A stretch of DNA of 64,000 nt. It comes from Gentiana macrophylla (taxonomy: Eukaryota; Streptophyta; Magnoliopsida; Gentianales; Gentianaceae). The stretch covers positions 65,511,383 to 65,575,382 of the forward strand of contig CM047805.1 of assembly GCA_026214975.1 (NCBI GenBank), given 5' to 3'. This document shows, one piece after another, positions 10,499 to 21,498 of the stretch (within the stretch, counting starts at the first letter, position 1; the number at the start of each line of letters is the position of its first letter). The translations under genes were made by a program, and so were the position numbers. The notes beneath the pieces were generated by a model that was not told the DNA's origin, did no database searches, and worked only from the letters and a program-made list of their open reading frames with translations.

Positions 10499-11915
10499 TG
10501 TTAGGAACATTTTATTATGTTTTGATGATGGCCATACTAGCTGTTATAGCAAGCCTGAAATAAGTTAGAACTCTCTGTATAAGTCTTTACTTAGAGTGTG
10601 ACATGTTGTATAAGTTGAGTCAGACAAGTATTGTACTAGTTGGTAGGACGACAAAGCAAAAACAGATATTCGGCAAAGTGAAGCCAGCAAAGCACCAGCA
10701 GAGAAGTATGAAGACATTATGGTCTGACCTATAACCAAGGAAGTCTGTGATGACCTTGGATAAGTCTAAGTTATGTTTTAAGTGATGAAACTCAATGTTC
10801 AAATATGGTGTACACTGGTCTCACCCAAATCAAGGATCAGTGAAGTACGAAGACTCTCCAAAAACTAGAACAAAGAAGGAAACAGTGAATCGGCTGAGTA
10901 AACTGACTTTCGGCAAAGAGAAAACAAAACAGCAAAGAAAGAACTAACGGCTAAGTCAGAAGGCTCACTCGACCGTTCTAAAAACGGCGAAGAGACATTT
11001 ACAAGATCAAATTTGATATACGATGAAGATTCAGAAGATCATGTATTAAATGCACAAATCATTAAAGGATCAATCAAGGACGGATTTTCTGCTATACGTT
11101 TGAAGAAAGAATCCGATCACAGAAATCAAGGAGAATACAATTAAGGGGGAATCAAGAATAAAATCAAGGGTTATTCCCTCATTAATATAGCCAACGGACG
11201 GAATTTCAAAAACCAAGGTTATTCAAGGCTATAAATAGAAGGCATTGACAGGAAAAGAAATAACGATCAAGAAAGAAAAATCAAGCAGAAACTCTGTCAA
11301 TTTGAAAAGCCTTCTCTCTGAACTTACAAAGACATATCTAGTGATCAACTCAAGTATCAGAACTACAAAGTCATACTCAGAATTGAGATTGATCAAGCAA
11401 GTGTGTGAATCACATTCACATCAAACTGAAGCAACTGAATCAGAGGCAATCTGAGAAGGAGTTGAATCTGTGATAGCTGTTGAAGGATCTTAATCTTAAG
11501 GAACAGCAAAAGGAAGACTGAATCACTGAAGATGTTGCAGTCAAGGAGTGATAGTCTTGTAGATTGTGAAGCTTGGGAAGCCAAGGATAATCATACTATT
11601 GTATCTGTGAAAACAATAGTGAATTCCTCCAATCATCACAGGAGAAGAGTGGATTAAGGGATTACACCACCCTGAACCACTATAAGCCTTATGTCAATTT
11701 AAATTCTGCAATTTACTTTACAGCATTTATTTAATTAGCCTACATCATAACTTATATATGTGACTGTCTACACTGATTTGAAAACAACATAGTAAGAAGG
11801 GACTTATCCGCTGCCTAAAAGCTTTTAAATAGAAGAAAAGTTTTTGAAACTCCACTATAGTCATTCACCCCCCCTCCCCCTCTGACTATAGTTTCACCCT
11901 TCTCTGGGACCAACA
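10499..11915 (+). repeat. Sire-1 3' LTR (1417 bp)
   Basis: It begins TGTTAGGAACA and ends GGGACCAACA. The TATA box is at about 11229-11238. The inverted repeat around the C-tract is 11854-11863 with 11883-11892. It pairs with 1-1240 and is closely similar to both LTRs of Sire-2 in reverse orientation. Small open frames inside it are not genes. Confidence 0.96.
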
Positions 11916-14900
11916 GGTTTGACCGATATAATTCTTGCACCTTTGACCATTCACTCTGAACGGCTGGTCACCATGACCTCTTAGTTCTAAAACACCTACA
12001 TGAATGATTTGTAGAATTTCAAAGGGGCCGGACCAACGTGTCCTCAACTTTCCAAGAAACAGGTGTAACCTGGAATTGTACAATAAAACTTTCTCCCCAA
12101 CTTGAAATTCTCGCTTCTTGTTTTTTGCGTCATGAAGGAGTTTCATCTTATCCTTACTAATCCTGGCATTCTCGTAGGCTTGGAGTCTAAACTCATCTAA
12201 CTCATGCAACTGTTGCAGTCGGTGTTCACCACATGATTGGGTATCGAAGTTTAAGAACTTAGTGGCCCAATATGCTCTATGCTCCAACTCAACTGGCAGG
12301 TGGCATGGTTTTCCATACACCATCTGGTAGGGTGATGTGCCCATGGGGGTCTTATAGGCAGTTCCGTATGCCCATAGTACATCATCCAATTTAAGACTCC
12401 AGTCCTCTCTATGACTGTTCACAACTTTTTCCAGGATCTTCTTCAAGCTCGATTGTAGCCGTTCAAACTGACCACTAGTCATAGGATGATATGGTGTGCC
12501 AGTTTTGTGCCGAACACCGTATTTCTCAAGTACTTTCTCTAGTGGTCGGTTGCAGAAGTGTGTCCCTTCATCACTTATCAAGGCACGTGGACACCCAAAT
12601 CTCACGAAGATGTTTTTCTTAAGAAAATTCATGACCGTTTTGTGATCATTGCGAGAAGTGGCTTGAGCCTCCACCCATTTCGATACGTAATCGACACAGA
12701 CTAAGATGTATTTATTTCCACAGGAAGATGGGAACGGGCCCATAAAAGCAATCCCCCATACATCGAAGACTTCACATTCAAGAATGGGCTTCAATGGCAT
12801 GTCAAAACGCCTTGTTACAGCTCCGGTTCGTTGGCACCTATCATAAGCTTTACAGAAAGCTTCTGTATCCTTGAAGATCGTGGGCCAATAGAAACAAGAT
12901 TGAAAGATCTTGGCAACGGTTTTCCAGGGACCAAAGTGACCACCAGTAGGTCCACTGTGGCATTGTTCAATAATGTCACGTTGCTCAGATTCAGGTACAC
13001 ATCTCCTTAGCAATCCATCCTTACAAATCTTGAAGAGGTAAGGTTCATCCCATACAAATGTTTTCAAATCAGAGAAGAATTTCTTCTTTTCCAGATATGA
13101 AAATTCCGGATTAAGATATTGGGAATGAAGGTAGTTGACGATGGAAGAATACCCTGGAACATCTGGAGCACAATCGTCTATCAGCATGACATTCTCAAGA
13201 GGAAAGTAAAGATCTATATCGTCAGGGTCTTCCTTTTCCCCATTCAACATTCTCGAAACATGATCAGCCACTACGTTTTCACTGCCCTTTTTGTCTTTAA
13301 TCTGGACATCAAACTCTTGTAGGATCAGTATCCAACGTAGTAAGCGCGGTTTAGCCTCCTTCTTTGTCATGAGTTATCACAAAGCAGCGTGATCAGTCCA
13401 CACAATCACTTGAGCACCCAACAAGTAACTACGAAATTTGTCCATAGCGAAGACTACGGCTAGTAATTCCTTTTCAGTCGTCGTGTAGTTTACTTGGGTA
13501 GGATTTAGTGTGTGACTGGCGTAATAGATAGGCTGGAATTTTCCCTTAATCCGTTGTCCAAAGACTGCACCAACAGCATAGTTTGATGAGTCGCACATAA
13601 GCTCGAAGGGTAGATTCCAGTCAGGCGAGATAAGAATCGGTGCAGAAATTAATCGACTTTTAAGCTCCTCAAACGCTTTCTTGCAACTATCATCGAAATT
13701 AAAAACAACATCTTCTTTGAGCAAAGTAGATAGGGGCTTGGCTATCTTGGAAAAGTCTTTAATGAATCTCTTATAAAAACCGACGTGTCCAAGAAAACCT
13801 CTAACTTCGTGCACATTTCTAGGATAGTTCAGCTTCTCGATAGCTTCAACTTTTGCCCTGTCTACTTGAATACCTTTGGCTGAGATTTTGTGGCCAAGAA
13901 CTATTCTTTCATCTACCATGAAATGGCACTTTTCCCAATTTAAGACTAAGTTCTTTTCCATACATCGGGATAGCACCTGGTCAAGATTATCGAGACAATC
14001 ATCAAAGGATTGACCAAAGACCGAAAAATCATCCATAAAAATTTCCATACACTTTTCAACTAACCCATCAAAGATGGCCAGCATACATCTTTGGAATGTA
14101 GCTGGGGCATGGCAAAGACCAAATGGCATTCGCCTGTAAGCGAATGTACCATAAAAGCGGTGAAAGTGGTCTTTTCTTGGTCAACCGGATCGATGGGTAT
14201 CCGGAAATATCCACGAGTATCCATCCAGAAACTTGAGAGAATGCATGTCCCGCTAGGCGCCTAGCATCTGGTCAATGAATGGAAGGGGAAATGATCTTTC
14301 ATTGTAACCTCATTGAGCTTTCTATAGTCGATCTGAGACTCTATAACCCGATGTGAGCCTCAATGCTATTTCTTCTCCCTTCTCATTCTTCTCAATAGTA
14401 ATTCCTCCTTTCTTGGGAACTACCTGAGTAGGGGATACCCATTCACTGTCAGCAATTGCATAAATGATACCCATGTCTAAAAGCTTGATAATCAACTTTT
14501 TGACCACTTCTTGCATATGAGGGTTGAGCCTCCTCTGGGGCTGTCTAACACATTTTGCACCCTCTTAAGTCTTGATTTTATGCATACAAATGTCAGGAGA
14601 TATCCCTCTGATGTCTCCTACTTGCCAACCAAAGGCTTTCTCGTTCTTTCTCAAGACGTTTAACAATTTCATCTCTTCCAATCGAGATAGCTTGGCAGAA
14701 ATAATCAACGGAAGCTTGTCACCTTCTCTTAAGAACACATATTTCAGATGCTTAGGTAACGGCTTCAGTACCAGATCTGCAGGGGGGTCTTCTAAACTTG
14801 ATTTAAGATCTCCACTTTTCAACTCAAGATCACTGAGTTTACTTAGTGGTCCCACTGCCAAAGCCTCTCCTTTCAATAATCCTTTATCAAACTCAGCTTC

Positions 14901-15915
14901 TAACTGTTCTAGATTCACCACACCATGATTATTCAGATTCTCAACTAATCGCTCATATTCAGTTGCAACAGCCATGACTTGCTTTTCCATGTAATCATTG
15001 AAATCATCTGACATATCCTCAATGGAGAAGCCGGTGGGGTAATAAGAGGGTCTCTGAATAGCTTTGGAGACACTGTAGCTCACCTCCTGATCACCGACTC
15101 GTATAGTCACTTGCCCACCATCACAATCAATGAGGGCCCTGGCTGTAGAAAGAAAGGGTCTTCCGTATCAAGGGGACATTCTCATCCTTCTCTATGTCTA
15201 GGACGTACCAGTCAACCGGAAAGGTAAATCTATCAATTTGAACTAATACGTCCTTTAATATTCCCGCAGCTTTCTATGAAGACCAATCAGCAAATTGAAG
15301 GTTCATGGTTGTGGGTTCTAGAAGATCATTCAATCCAAGCTGTTTGCAGACAGACAATGACATCAGACTTATGGATGCACCCAGGTCACATGAAGAATTT
15401 GGGAAGACTAAGCCTCCCATCAGCAATGTGAGCACAAATTTCCCAGGGTCACCCCTCTTGATTGGTAGATCATCATAAGTTACCATAGAGCAATCCTCAC
15501 CAATCAACCGATCCATGTCTTCTAACTTCTTCTTAGAAGAAACAATATCCTTGATGAACTTGGTGTACTTAGGCATCTCAACCAAAACATCAGATAGTGG
15601 AAGATTAACCTGAGTATTTTTCAGAAGATTTAGCACTTTTTCGTATTTCTTATCCTCATGCAAGGGAATGTTGCTTTTTCTAGGTGGAAATGGAAGTTTC
15701 TTCAAATCATTCTCAGAAAAGACTTTCTTCGAAGATGAACTGACAGCTTTGTCTTCCAAATCTTTCCACCTCACCACTTTCTCATTTTTCTTACTAGTCA
15801 GGGGATCAGCCACCTGAGGTCCTTCAAACTCTTTACTTTTCAGGGGATCAGCCACCTGAGTACTCTCTGCGTAAAAGGAGGCGTAGGTGCTCGACTTCCC
15901 CTCCTGCCTTATCAC
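11916..15915 (-). pseudogene. pol: Athila-1 pol: protease, RT, RNase H, integrase (truncated by Sire-1)
   Basis: Protease comes first (15915-15274, motif CDLGAS). RT follows with FMDDFSVFG (about 14040-14020), then RNase H with LMCDSSNYAVG, ELLAVVFAMDKF and WTDHAAL, ending at a stop at 13377. Integrase is a long open frame (13370-11916). Its zinc domain reads [10 protein letters not shown] then AYDRCQ, where the first zinc Cys is Tyr. In the catalytic core the first Asp is replaced by Ala (WGIAFMG), while ISDEGTHF and the later Glu (GQFERL) remain. The frame runs into Sire-1 LTR sequence after RVNGQ, so the last residues shown by a naive translation are not Athila. There are frameshifts near 14130-14320, 14520-14560 and 15110-15270. 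Confidence 0.93.
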
Positions 15916-15927
15916 TGGCAGGAGGGG

Positions 15928-17665
15928 TTAGTGGTTTCCCTGGTTCGGGGGACCACTTAGTTGAGTACCAGATCTCAGATTCATTGCACTAGCCTCTTCT
16001 CTACCATACGGAATTGAAGGTACCAGGTCAGTGCATTGGCTATGATTTAAATCGGTCTGAGCTACCTGACCGCCCTTAGGGTCCTTCTCCGTAAAGCTAG
16101 GCAACTGCCCTGAGGGTCTGGAAGCTAACTGCTCGGCCAATTGCCTGATTTGCCTTTCAAGATTCTTCATTGTTCTATTTTGCTCCTCTCGAAAGGAGTC
16201 CCACTGAGCTCTGATATCATTAGAGTGCGAGGGGCCTTGAGAATTTTGGAAGTTCTGGGAAAAAGGCTGGCTAGACCGACTCTGCAATGCAGGATTAGAA
16301 TTGTTAGGACAATTCTGATTGAACCTTTGATTCTGATTGGAAAAATTTGTATTCTGGTTCTGATTGAAATTAGGGTTTCTATTGAAATTCTGACTTTGGT
16401 TAAAATTCGAATTTTGATTGAAATTCTGATCATGATTGAAACCCTGGTTTTGAAGATTACTTTGGCCAGAGAATTAATTATTAAATCTCTGGTTTTGCTA
16501 GCCAAAGAAAGCGTTTACTTCAGCATTCTGTCCATTCATAGGACAGAAACGAGATGTATGCCCCATATTGCCACAGTTCTGACATGTGACTTGATTGTAC
16601 TGTCCATAATCATGAACAACATTAACTTGATGACTAGAAGGGGAAATGAATTGACACTGGCCAACCATATGGCGATCGGCGACAAAGAATGTTCTGTCAC
16701 AAGACTTGAGAGTTACGTGGGAATGTTAGATTCTGGTTAATTGGATTAGATGACATTTGAGAAGCTGCCATCTGCCTTTGCAGCATGGCGATCAGACTTT
16801 GCATATTCACCTCCTCGATCCTGGGAGGAGGAGAAGGTGCTTGGATAGCTTGAGAGGAGGAGGCGTAATTATACTTGGCAATATCCTGAAATAGTGCCCA
16901 TCCCTCTTCAGGTGTCTTTCTCAAGAATGCCCCACCAGAAGAACTATTGACCATGCCCTTAGTGAGCTCGGTCAATCCACTGAAAAATGTATTGACTTGC
17001 CTCTGCAAGTCCAAACCTTGATGGGGACATTTACGAAGAAGAGACTTGAACCTCTTCCATGCATCAAAGAACGATTCGTTTTCCTTTTGGCAGAAAGTGA
17101 AAATGTCACTTAAGCATTGGGCTGTCTTGGATGGCGAGAAATATTGACTTAAGAACTCTTTTTCTAGTCCAGCCCAGGTGGTAATGGATTTAGTAGGGAG
17201 AGAGTTGTACCACTCTTTTGCCTCCCCCTTAAAAGAAAACGGAAATAGTTTCATTTTAATCGCATCCTCACTGACTCCTTGGATGCGAGTCGTACCACAT
17301 ATCTCCAGAAATGTGTGTACGTGCGTATAGGGATTTTCAGATTGAAACCCGTGGAAGATGGATGCATGTTGCATCATTTGAATGAGCCCAGGCTTGAGTT
17401 AGAAGGTCTGTGCATTTATGGTTGGTAAGACGATAGCCGGGTTGACCTTGACTTCGCCAGGCATGGCGTATTCTGCCAACGTACGTCTATCTTCAGCAGC
17501 CATAATGATGAAATCTTCGATCTCTCCAGCTAAGCGATCCTCAAGGTCTTGATCGGCCCTGTCAGAAGGAACCGTAGAATGGATTCTCCGCCATTTTGGT
17601 CGGACTATGGTCCGCTCGAGGTCAGGGGTATATAGTAGTGGCCCTTGTTGACTTCGAGTTTGCAT
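15928..17665 (-). pseudogene. gag: Athila-1 gag (broken)
   Basis: The start MQTRSQQGPLLY at 17665 fits Athila gag openings. An in-frame stop at 17401-17399 interrupts it; the next codons, in the same frame, continue the family sequence. The central retrotransposon gag domain is at 17377-16760 (FPFSFKGEAKEWYNSL, then FFDAWKRFKSLLRKCPHQG). An Asn/Gln-rich stretch with low-complexity repeats lies at about 16470-16270. The end (16287-15928) contains a Gln/Arg helix and SRPSGQLPS before protease. Gag would build the particle. Frameshifts near 16740 and 16500 disable it. Confidence 0.88.
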
Positions 17666-18036
17666 AAACCGAAACCAAAATCAAGTGGTTTAACCTTTTA
17701 ATCAATGGTTAAAACCAAGAAAAGATTTTAAAGAAAAGAGATCAGACGGGCGTCCGGATTACTGGATGGGCGTCTGCCTGAAGAACTAGACGGGCGCCCG
17801 GATTAACTGGACGCTCGTCTGATTTCAGAAAAAACGGAAAACAGAAAAGAAAAGATAAACTAGAAGAATAATAACTACGAAACCTAACGACGAAAAACCT
17901 AATAACATAAACTATAAATTACCTAATAATAATAGATATAATAAAATAAAAAATAAAAAGAGAAATAAAAGTAAAATAAAACAAGAAAATAAAAAATAGA
18001 CAACCGTCCGGTTCCCCGGCAACGGCGCCAAAAACT
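17666..18036 (-). other. Athila-1 untranslated leader with repeated GC-rich motif
   Basis: No gene is present. Between 17743 and 17821 there are four copies of a self-complementary word (GACGGGCGTC type, for example 17745-17754 and 17789-17798, with an inverse copy at 17810-17819). The complementary word GACGCCCGTC is repeated in the LTR. The rest is A-rich (about 17860-18000). Confidence 0.75.
18014..18030 (-). other. Athila-1 primer binding site (tRNA-Asp type)
   Basis: Read on the minus strand it is TGGCGCCGTTGCCGGGG, the usual site of Athila-lineage elements. It starts six bases after the LTR end at 18037. Confidence 0.92.
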
Positions 18037-19629
18037 TGTCTCGGATTTTATCAACTGAAAAAAAACAACAAGTAATAAATTATAAATCCGGTATACCCCA
18101 AGTGCAGGGATCGTAGTATAGCAACTAATACCGGGTCGATCTCACAGGAAATCGGGGTTGTTTATTCTAGTTTTTATTTAATTAAACTAAATATGTCACG
18201 ACTACTACTACTAAAAAGATAAGAAAATAGTTAAGAACTATAACATAAAACGAAACTAACAATGAAAATAACGAAAGTAAACTGGACAGAAGATCGAAAC
18301 CTAAAGCCAGGAAAATAGTGCTACGAACAAGATAACTAAACTACTTTTTTTTCTAAACCTAATATGCAATAAAAACTGTAACTTCACTAAGCAAAACGAT
18401 CACAAGTGATTAATCAATAATTTAACGAACGAACAAGCTATTGATCCACCAATCCTACAACAATCAATTCCTATCTAGATTATCTCGCGGTTTTTAACAA
18501 AGTTGTGATTCACCTAACAAAGGTATGAACTCCTAATCTCTTAGAAAAGTTCGCCTATCAATCTTTTATCTTTCGATCCTAAAGATTAATGCTTTCAAAT
18601 CAAAGGTGTAAGCTTTCTCAATCTAGCGACCTAGAAATTCAACCTAATCAACTCTCGTTATTTTTAGGTTAAAGATCTAACCTTTATCATGGTGATCTAA
18701 GGTTTAACATGATTCTCATCAAAATCAAACAATCAAACATGCAACGATCTCTCGATGTAATTTCATAAAAAGGAACAAAACGATAATAAAGGTACAACTT
18801 TGATAAGAAAAACTCACAAGATAATCAAGAAACGAAACTGAATTGTTGATAGGATGGCTTCACAATGCTTGTTCCAAAAGCCTTTAGCCTCTAAACATCA
18901 CTTGAAAGCTCGAAATTGCTTGAATAGAGTACATAAATTCGAAGGATCTAACTAAGAGTTAAAAAGCATAAAATTTGATCTAAGAAAGATGAAAAACTAA
19001 GCTAAGCCGCCCCTTAGGGTTATTATGGCCACCTACACAAATTAGGGTATATAATGATGTGAAAAACACGACTATTTATAAGAAACTAAGTCGGTTTCAG
19101 CAAAGACGGCGCTTGGACGCCCGTCCAAAAGAGTGAACGCCCGTCCAGTCATGCATAAAAACTTCGAGTCGGGCCGAGCTGGATCAGACGCCCGTCCTTT
19201 GTAAAAATAGACGCTCGTTCATCAATTTTGTCAAAACTCTGATCTGATTTCTTCAGCCTGGACGCCCGTCTAGCAGACGGAACTTCAAACGTGCGTTCAG
19301 TTTACTTCAAATCCGATTTTTCCATCTCTATCTTCAATCAACTTCATCCTTATCGTATATAAATCCGATCTTTAACACCTCTTAATCCTCTTTTAAACCA
19401 ATTTCGTGCATCTACAAGATAAATAAAACATTGCAAAGTGTAATAACATTCAAATCAATAGAAAATCAACAATAAAACACATAAATCCACTAACTTTGTG
19501 AATAAATCGTTTCAAACCTCACTTGCTCAATAAACCAATAAAACACTCAACTTCTATGCAAATTATATAAATATGGAGGAAAATATTACGAAATATAACA
19601 TTATAAATCACATAAAATCACCCTAAACA
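18037..19629 (-). repeat. Athila-1 5' LTR (1593 bp)
   Basis: On the minus strand it begins TGTTTAGGGTGATTTTATG (ending at 19629) and ends CCGAGACA (18037). A TATAAATAG box lies at about 19072-19080. Six GACGCCCGTCC-like words lie between 19114 and 19300. No second copy is visible because the 3' end is outside the window, so the 19629 boundary rests on the TG...CA ends and family resemblance. Confidence 0.8.
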
Positions 19630-19634
19630 GTAAG

Positions 19635-20040
19635 CGTGCAAGTTATATGAGATGGAGACCCAAAAGTTGAAGTCACGTAATGTAGCACAGTGATCTAGTG
19701 TCCTAATCGGAACTAAGTCAAGTTTCGGGGATGAATCCCGTAGCCAATATAAAATAGATACGAATCGGATTAATAGTTGTCGAGTCTAGCTTAGTTATAT
19801 AGAATCTCTAAATCCAAACGATAACATAATAATTGGGGAGGTTAATTACGTTGTTTGTGTCGTGTCCTTTATCTTTCTTGTCTCTTGTTGGTCGTATACC
19901 TCTTTATGTCCATGACATGAATAATTAATTGTTTGTATATAAATGACCCACAATTGGTTCCTTGTGGGATCGACCTTGATTCGCTATAGCTATACTACGA
20001 TGGACCTAGTCCTCTTGCTAGTATTGGTTTATGGTGATCA
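19635..20040 (+). repeat. Athila-like LTR 3' end (fragment)
   Basis: The tract ending GGTGATCA contains TTCCTTGTGGGATCGACC followed by CTATACTACGA. This resembles the reverse complement of the same block in the Athila-1 LTR (18100-18160), and the end resembles the Athila-2 LTR end (GTGATCA). No primer site follows; Copia sequence begins within about 30 bases. It is probably a remnant of a third Athila-like element on the + strand. Confidence 0.45.
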
Positions 20041-20071
20041 AGTATTTTATTATCACTCGATCTACGTCATC

Positions 20072-21224
20072 ATTTTGAAAACCTGATTGGAAAAGAACAA
20101 ATTTGTAAACTACTGAAATCTTTGTATGGTCTCAAACAATCCCCTAGGGCATGTTTTGAGAAATTCTCTAAGGTCATACAAAGAGGAGGCTATAAACAGG
20201 CCAACTCTGACCTCACTTTATTCATCAAACATACCACTGGAGGGGGAGTCACTACCCTTGTAATATATGTTGATGATATGATCATCACTGGAGATGATGA
20301 AGTTGAGATAAACAGACCGAAAAACTTTCTAAAGTCTGAGTTTGAAATTAAAGACTTGGGAAAACTAAGATACTTCCTTGGTATGGAAGTAGCAAGGTCT
20401 AACTCTGGTTTACTAGTTACACAAAGGAAATACACTCTTGATCTTCTCAAGGATTATGGCTTATTTGGGTGTAAACCTATTGCTACCTATGTGGATTACA
20501 ATCTAAAACTCCATAATGACACTGAGAGTGAACTTGTTAACCAAGAGGCCTATCAAAGGCTTGTTGGAAGACTAATTTACTTAACCCATACTAAACATGA
20601 CATTGCATTTGTTGTTGGGCAGGTCAGTCAATTAATACATATGCCTACAAAGGTTCACTTGGAAGCCGCCTTAAGGATACTCAAATACTTCAAGAATGAT
20701 CCCGGTCTAGGAATCCTATACAAAAGGGGAAGCACTCTCACTGTTGAAGGATTTGTAGATACAGATTGGGCTAGCTCTGTTGTGGATAGAAAGTCAACTT
20801 CAGGGTGGTGTATGTTAATAAGAGGCAATATTGTGTCATGGAGGAGTAAGAAACAAGCTGTTGTTGCCAAAAGTAGTGCTGAGGCTGAATTCAGAGCTAT
20901 TGCCCTTGGTATATGTGAGCTAATATGAATAAGAAGGGTTCTCACTGAACATAAACAACCTATTGCTGCCCCCATCAGATTCTATTGTGACAGCAAATCA
21001 CAATAAGCATTACCAACAATCCTGTTCAACATGATGGAACTAAACATGTTGAGATTGACAAAAACTTCATCAAAGAGAAACTAGAAGATGGGAGTATGTG
21101 CCTAATATATGTCCCTACAAAGCTTCAAGTTGCTGATATCTTCATCAAAGGCCTTCCTAAAAACCAAACTCAGTTTTGTATCTCCAAGCTTGCTTTATTG
21201 GACATCTATAAACCAGCTTGAGGG
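20072..21224 (+). pseudogene. pol: Ale-like Copia pol fragment: RT second half and RNase H
   Basis: The fragment opens inside RT (KSLYGLKQSPRA near 20115), continues through the catalytic YVDDMIITG and LGMEVARS, and reaches RNase H (DTDWASSVVDRKSTSGW, then KSSAEAEF). A stop at 20926-20928 is followed by weaker sequence, with IKGLPKNQ near 21150, ending at CTTGA just before a GAGGGGGAG purine tract. Everything upstream (LTR, gag, protease, integrase, start of RT) is missing and replaced by the Athila-like LTR end. The wording SPRA and SSAEAEF fits the Ale/Retrofit branch. Confidence 0.88.
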
Positions 21225-21231
21225 GGAGTAT

Positions 21232-21498
21232 TGTAATACATGTAACACATTTATTATACTAATCTATAAAGTATAATATTATGTCTTCATTAGTCTGCTT
21301 TACTTTTTAATCCGCTTCTTCTATTATCCTAACTCCTAGATTATTACACTAAACCAGCCACCTTCCTAGACAGAAATACAGTTGCAATAAATGCCCTGTC
21401 TCTAGCCATTCAAACCCCACTTGTATCTCCTATTTATACTTGTTCTTTCAGACTGTTGTAATAAGATTAATTCTTCTATTCTATCTTAGAAAACTACA
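21232..21498 (+). repeat. 3' LTR of the Ale-like Copia element (about 267 bp)
   Basis: It starts TGTAATACATG immediately after the purine tract (21220-21228) and can be taken to AACTACA at 21498. The short length suits Ale elements. The right end is inferred, because antisense-gene coding sequence of the Tat element begins directly after it. Confidence 0.65.

Larger units (their letters stand above)
1..11915 (+). mobile_element. Sire-1: Sirevirus/Maximus-type Copia element, 5' end beyond window
   Basis: The layout is LTR, iMet-type primer site, gag, pol (protease, integrase, RT, RNase H), a spacer, a third gene (ORF3), a purine tract and the 3' LTR. Integrase before RT makes it Copia. The long LTRs, large gag, extra gene after pol and an AAAAAGGGGGAAAT tract ending at the 3' LTR are Sirevirus hallmarks. 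By comparison with the 3' LTR, about 178 bp of the 5' LTR lies left of position 1. The right end abuts the integrase reading frame of Athila-1, so the element is nested in Athila-1. The right flank starts ggttt, the expected 5-bp target duplication, but its partner is outside the window. All genes are broken. Sire-2 (50539-61564) is a close relative. Confidence 0.93.
11916..19629 (-). mobile_element. Athila-1: Gypsy element of the Athila lineage, interrupted by Sire-1
   Basis: The minus-strand order from right to left is 5' LTR, tRNA-Asp-type primer site, leader, gag, protease, RT, RNase H, integrase. RT before integrase makes it Gypsy. Phrases such as [16 protein letters not shown] and protease CDLGAS are typical of Athila. 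It stops abruptly at 11916, where Sire-1 entered. The rest of its 3' end and its 3' LTR should lie beyond the left edge of the window. gtaag at 19630-19634 is its expected target duplication. Confidence 0.92.

Noticed and set aside
16141..16740. 199-codon + strand frame rich in Ile/Leu/Arg
   Set aside because: It is antisense to the Asn/Gln/Phe-rich repeats of Athila-1 gag.
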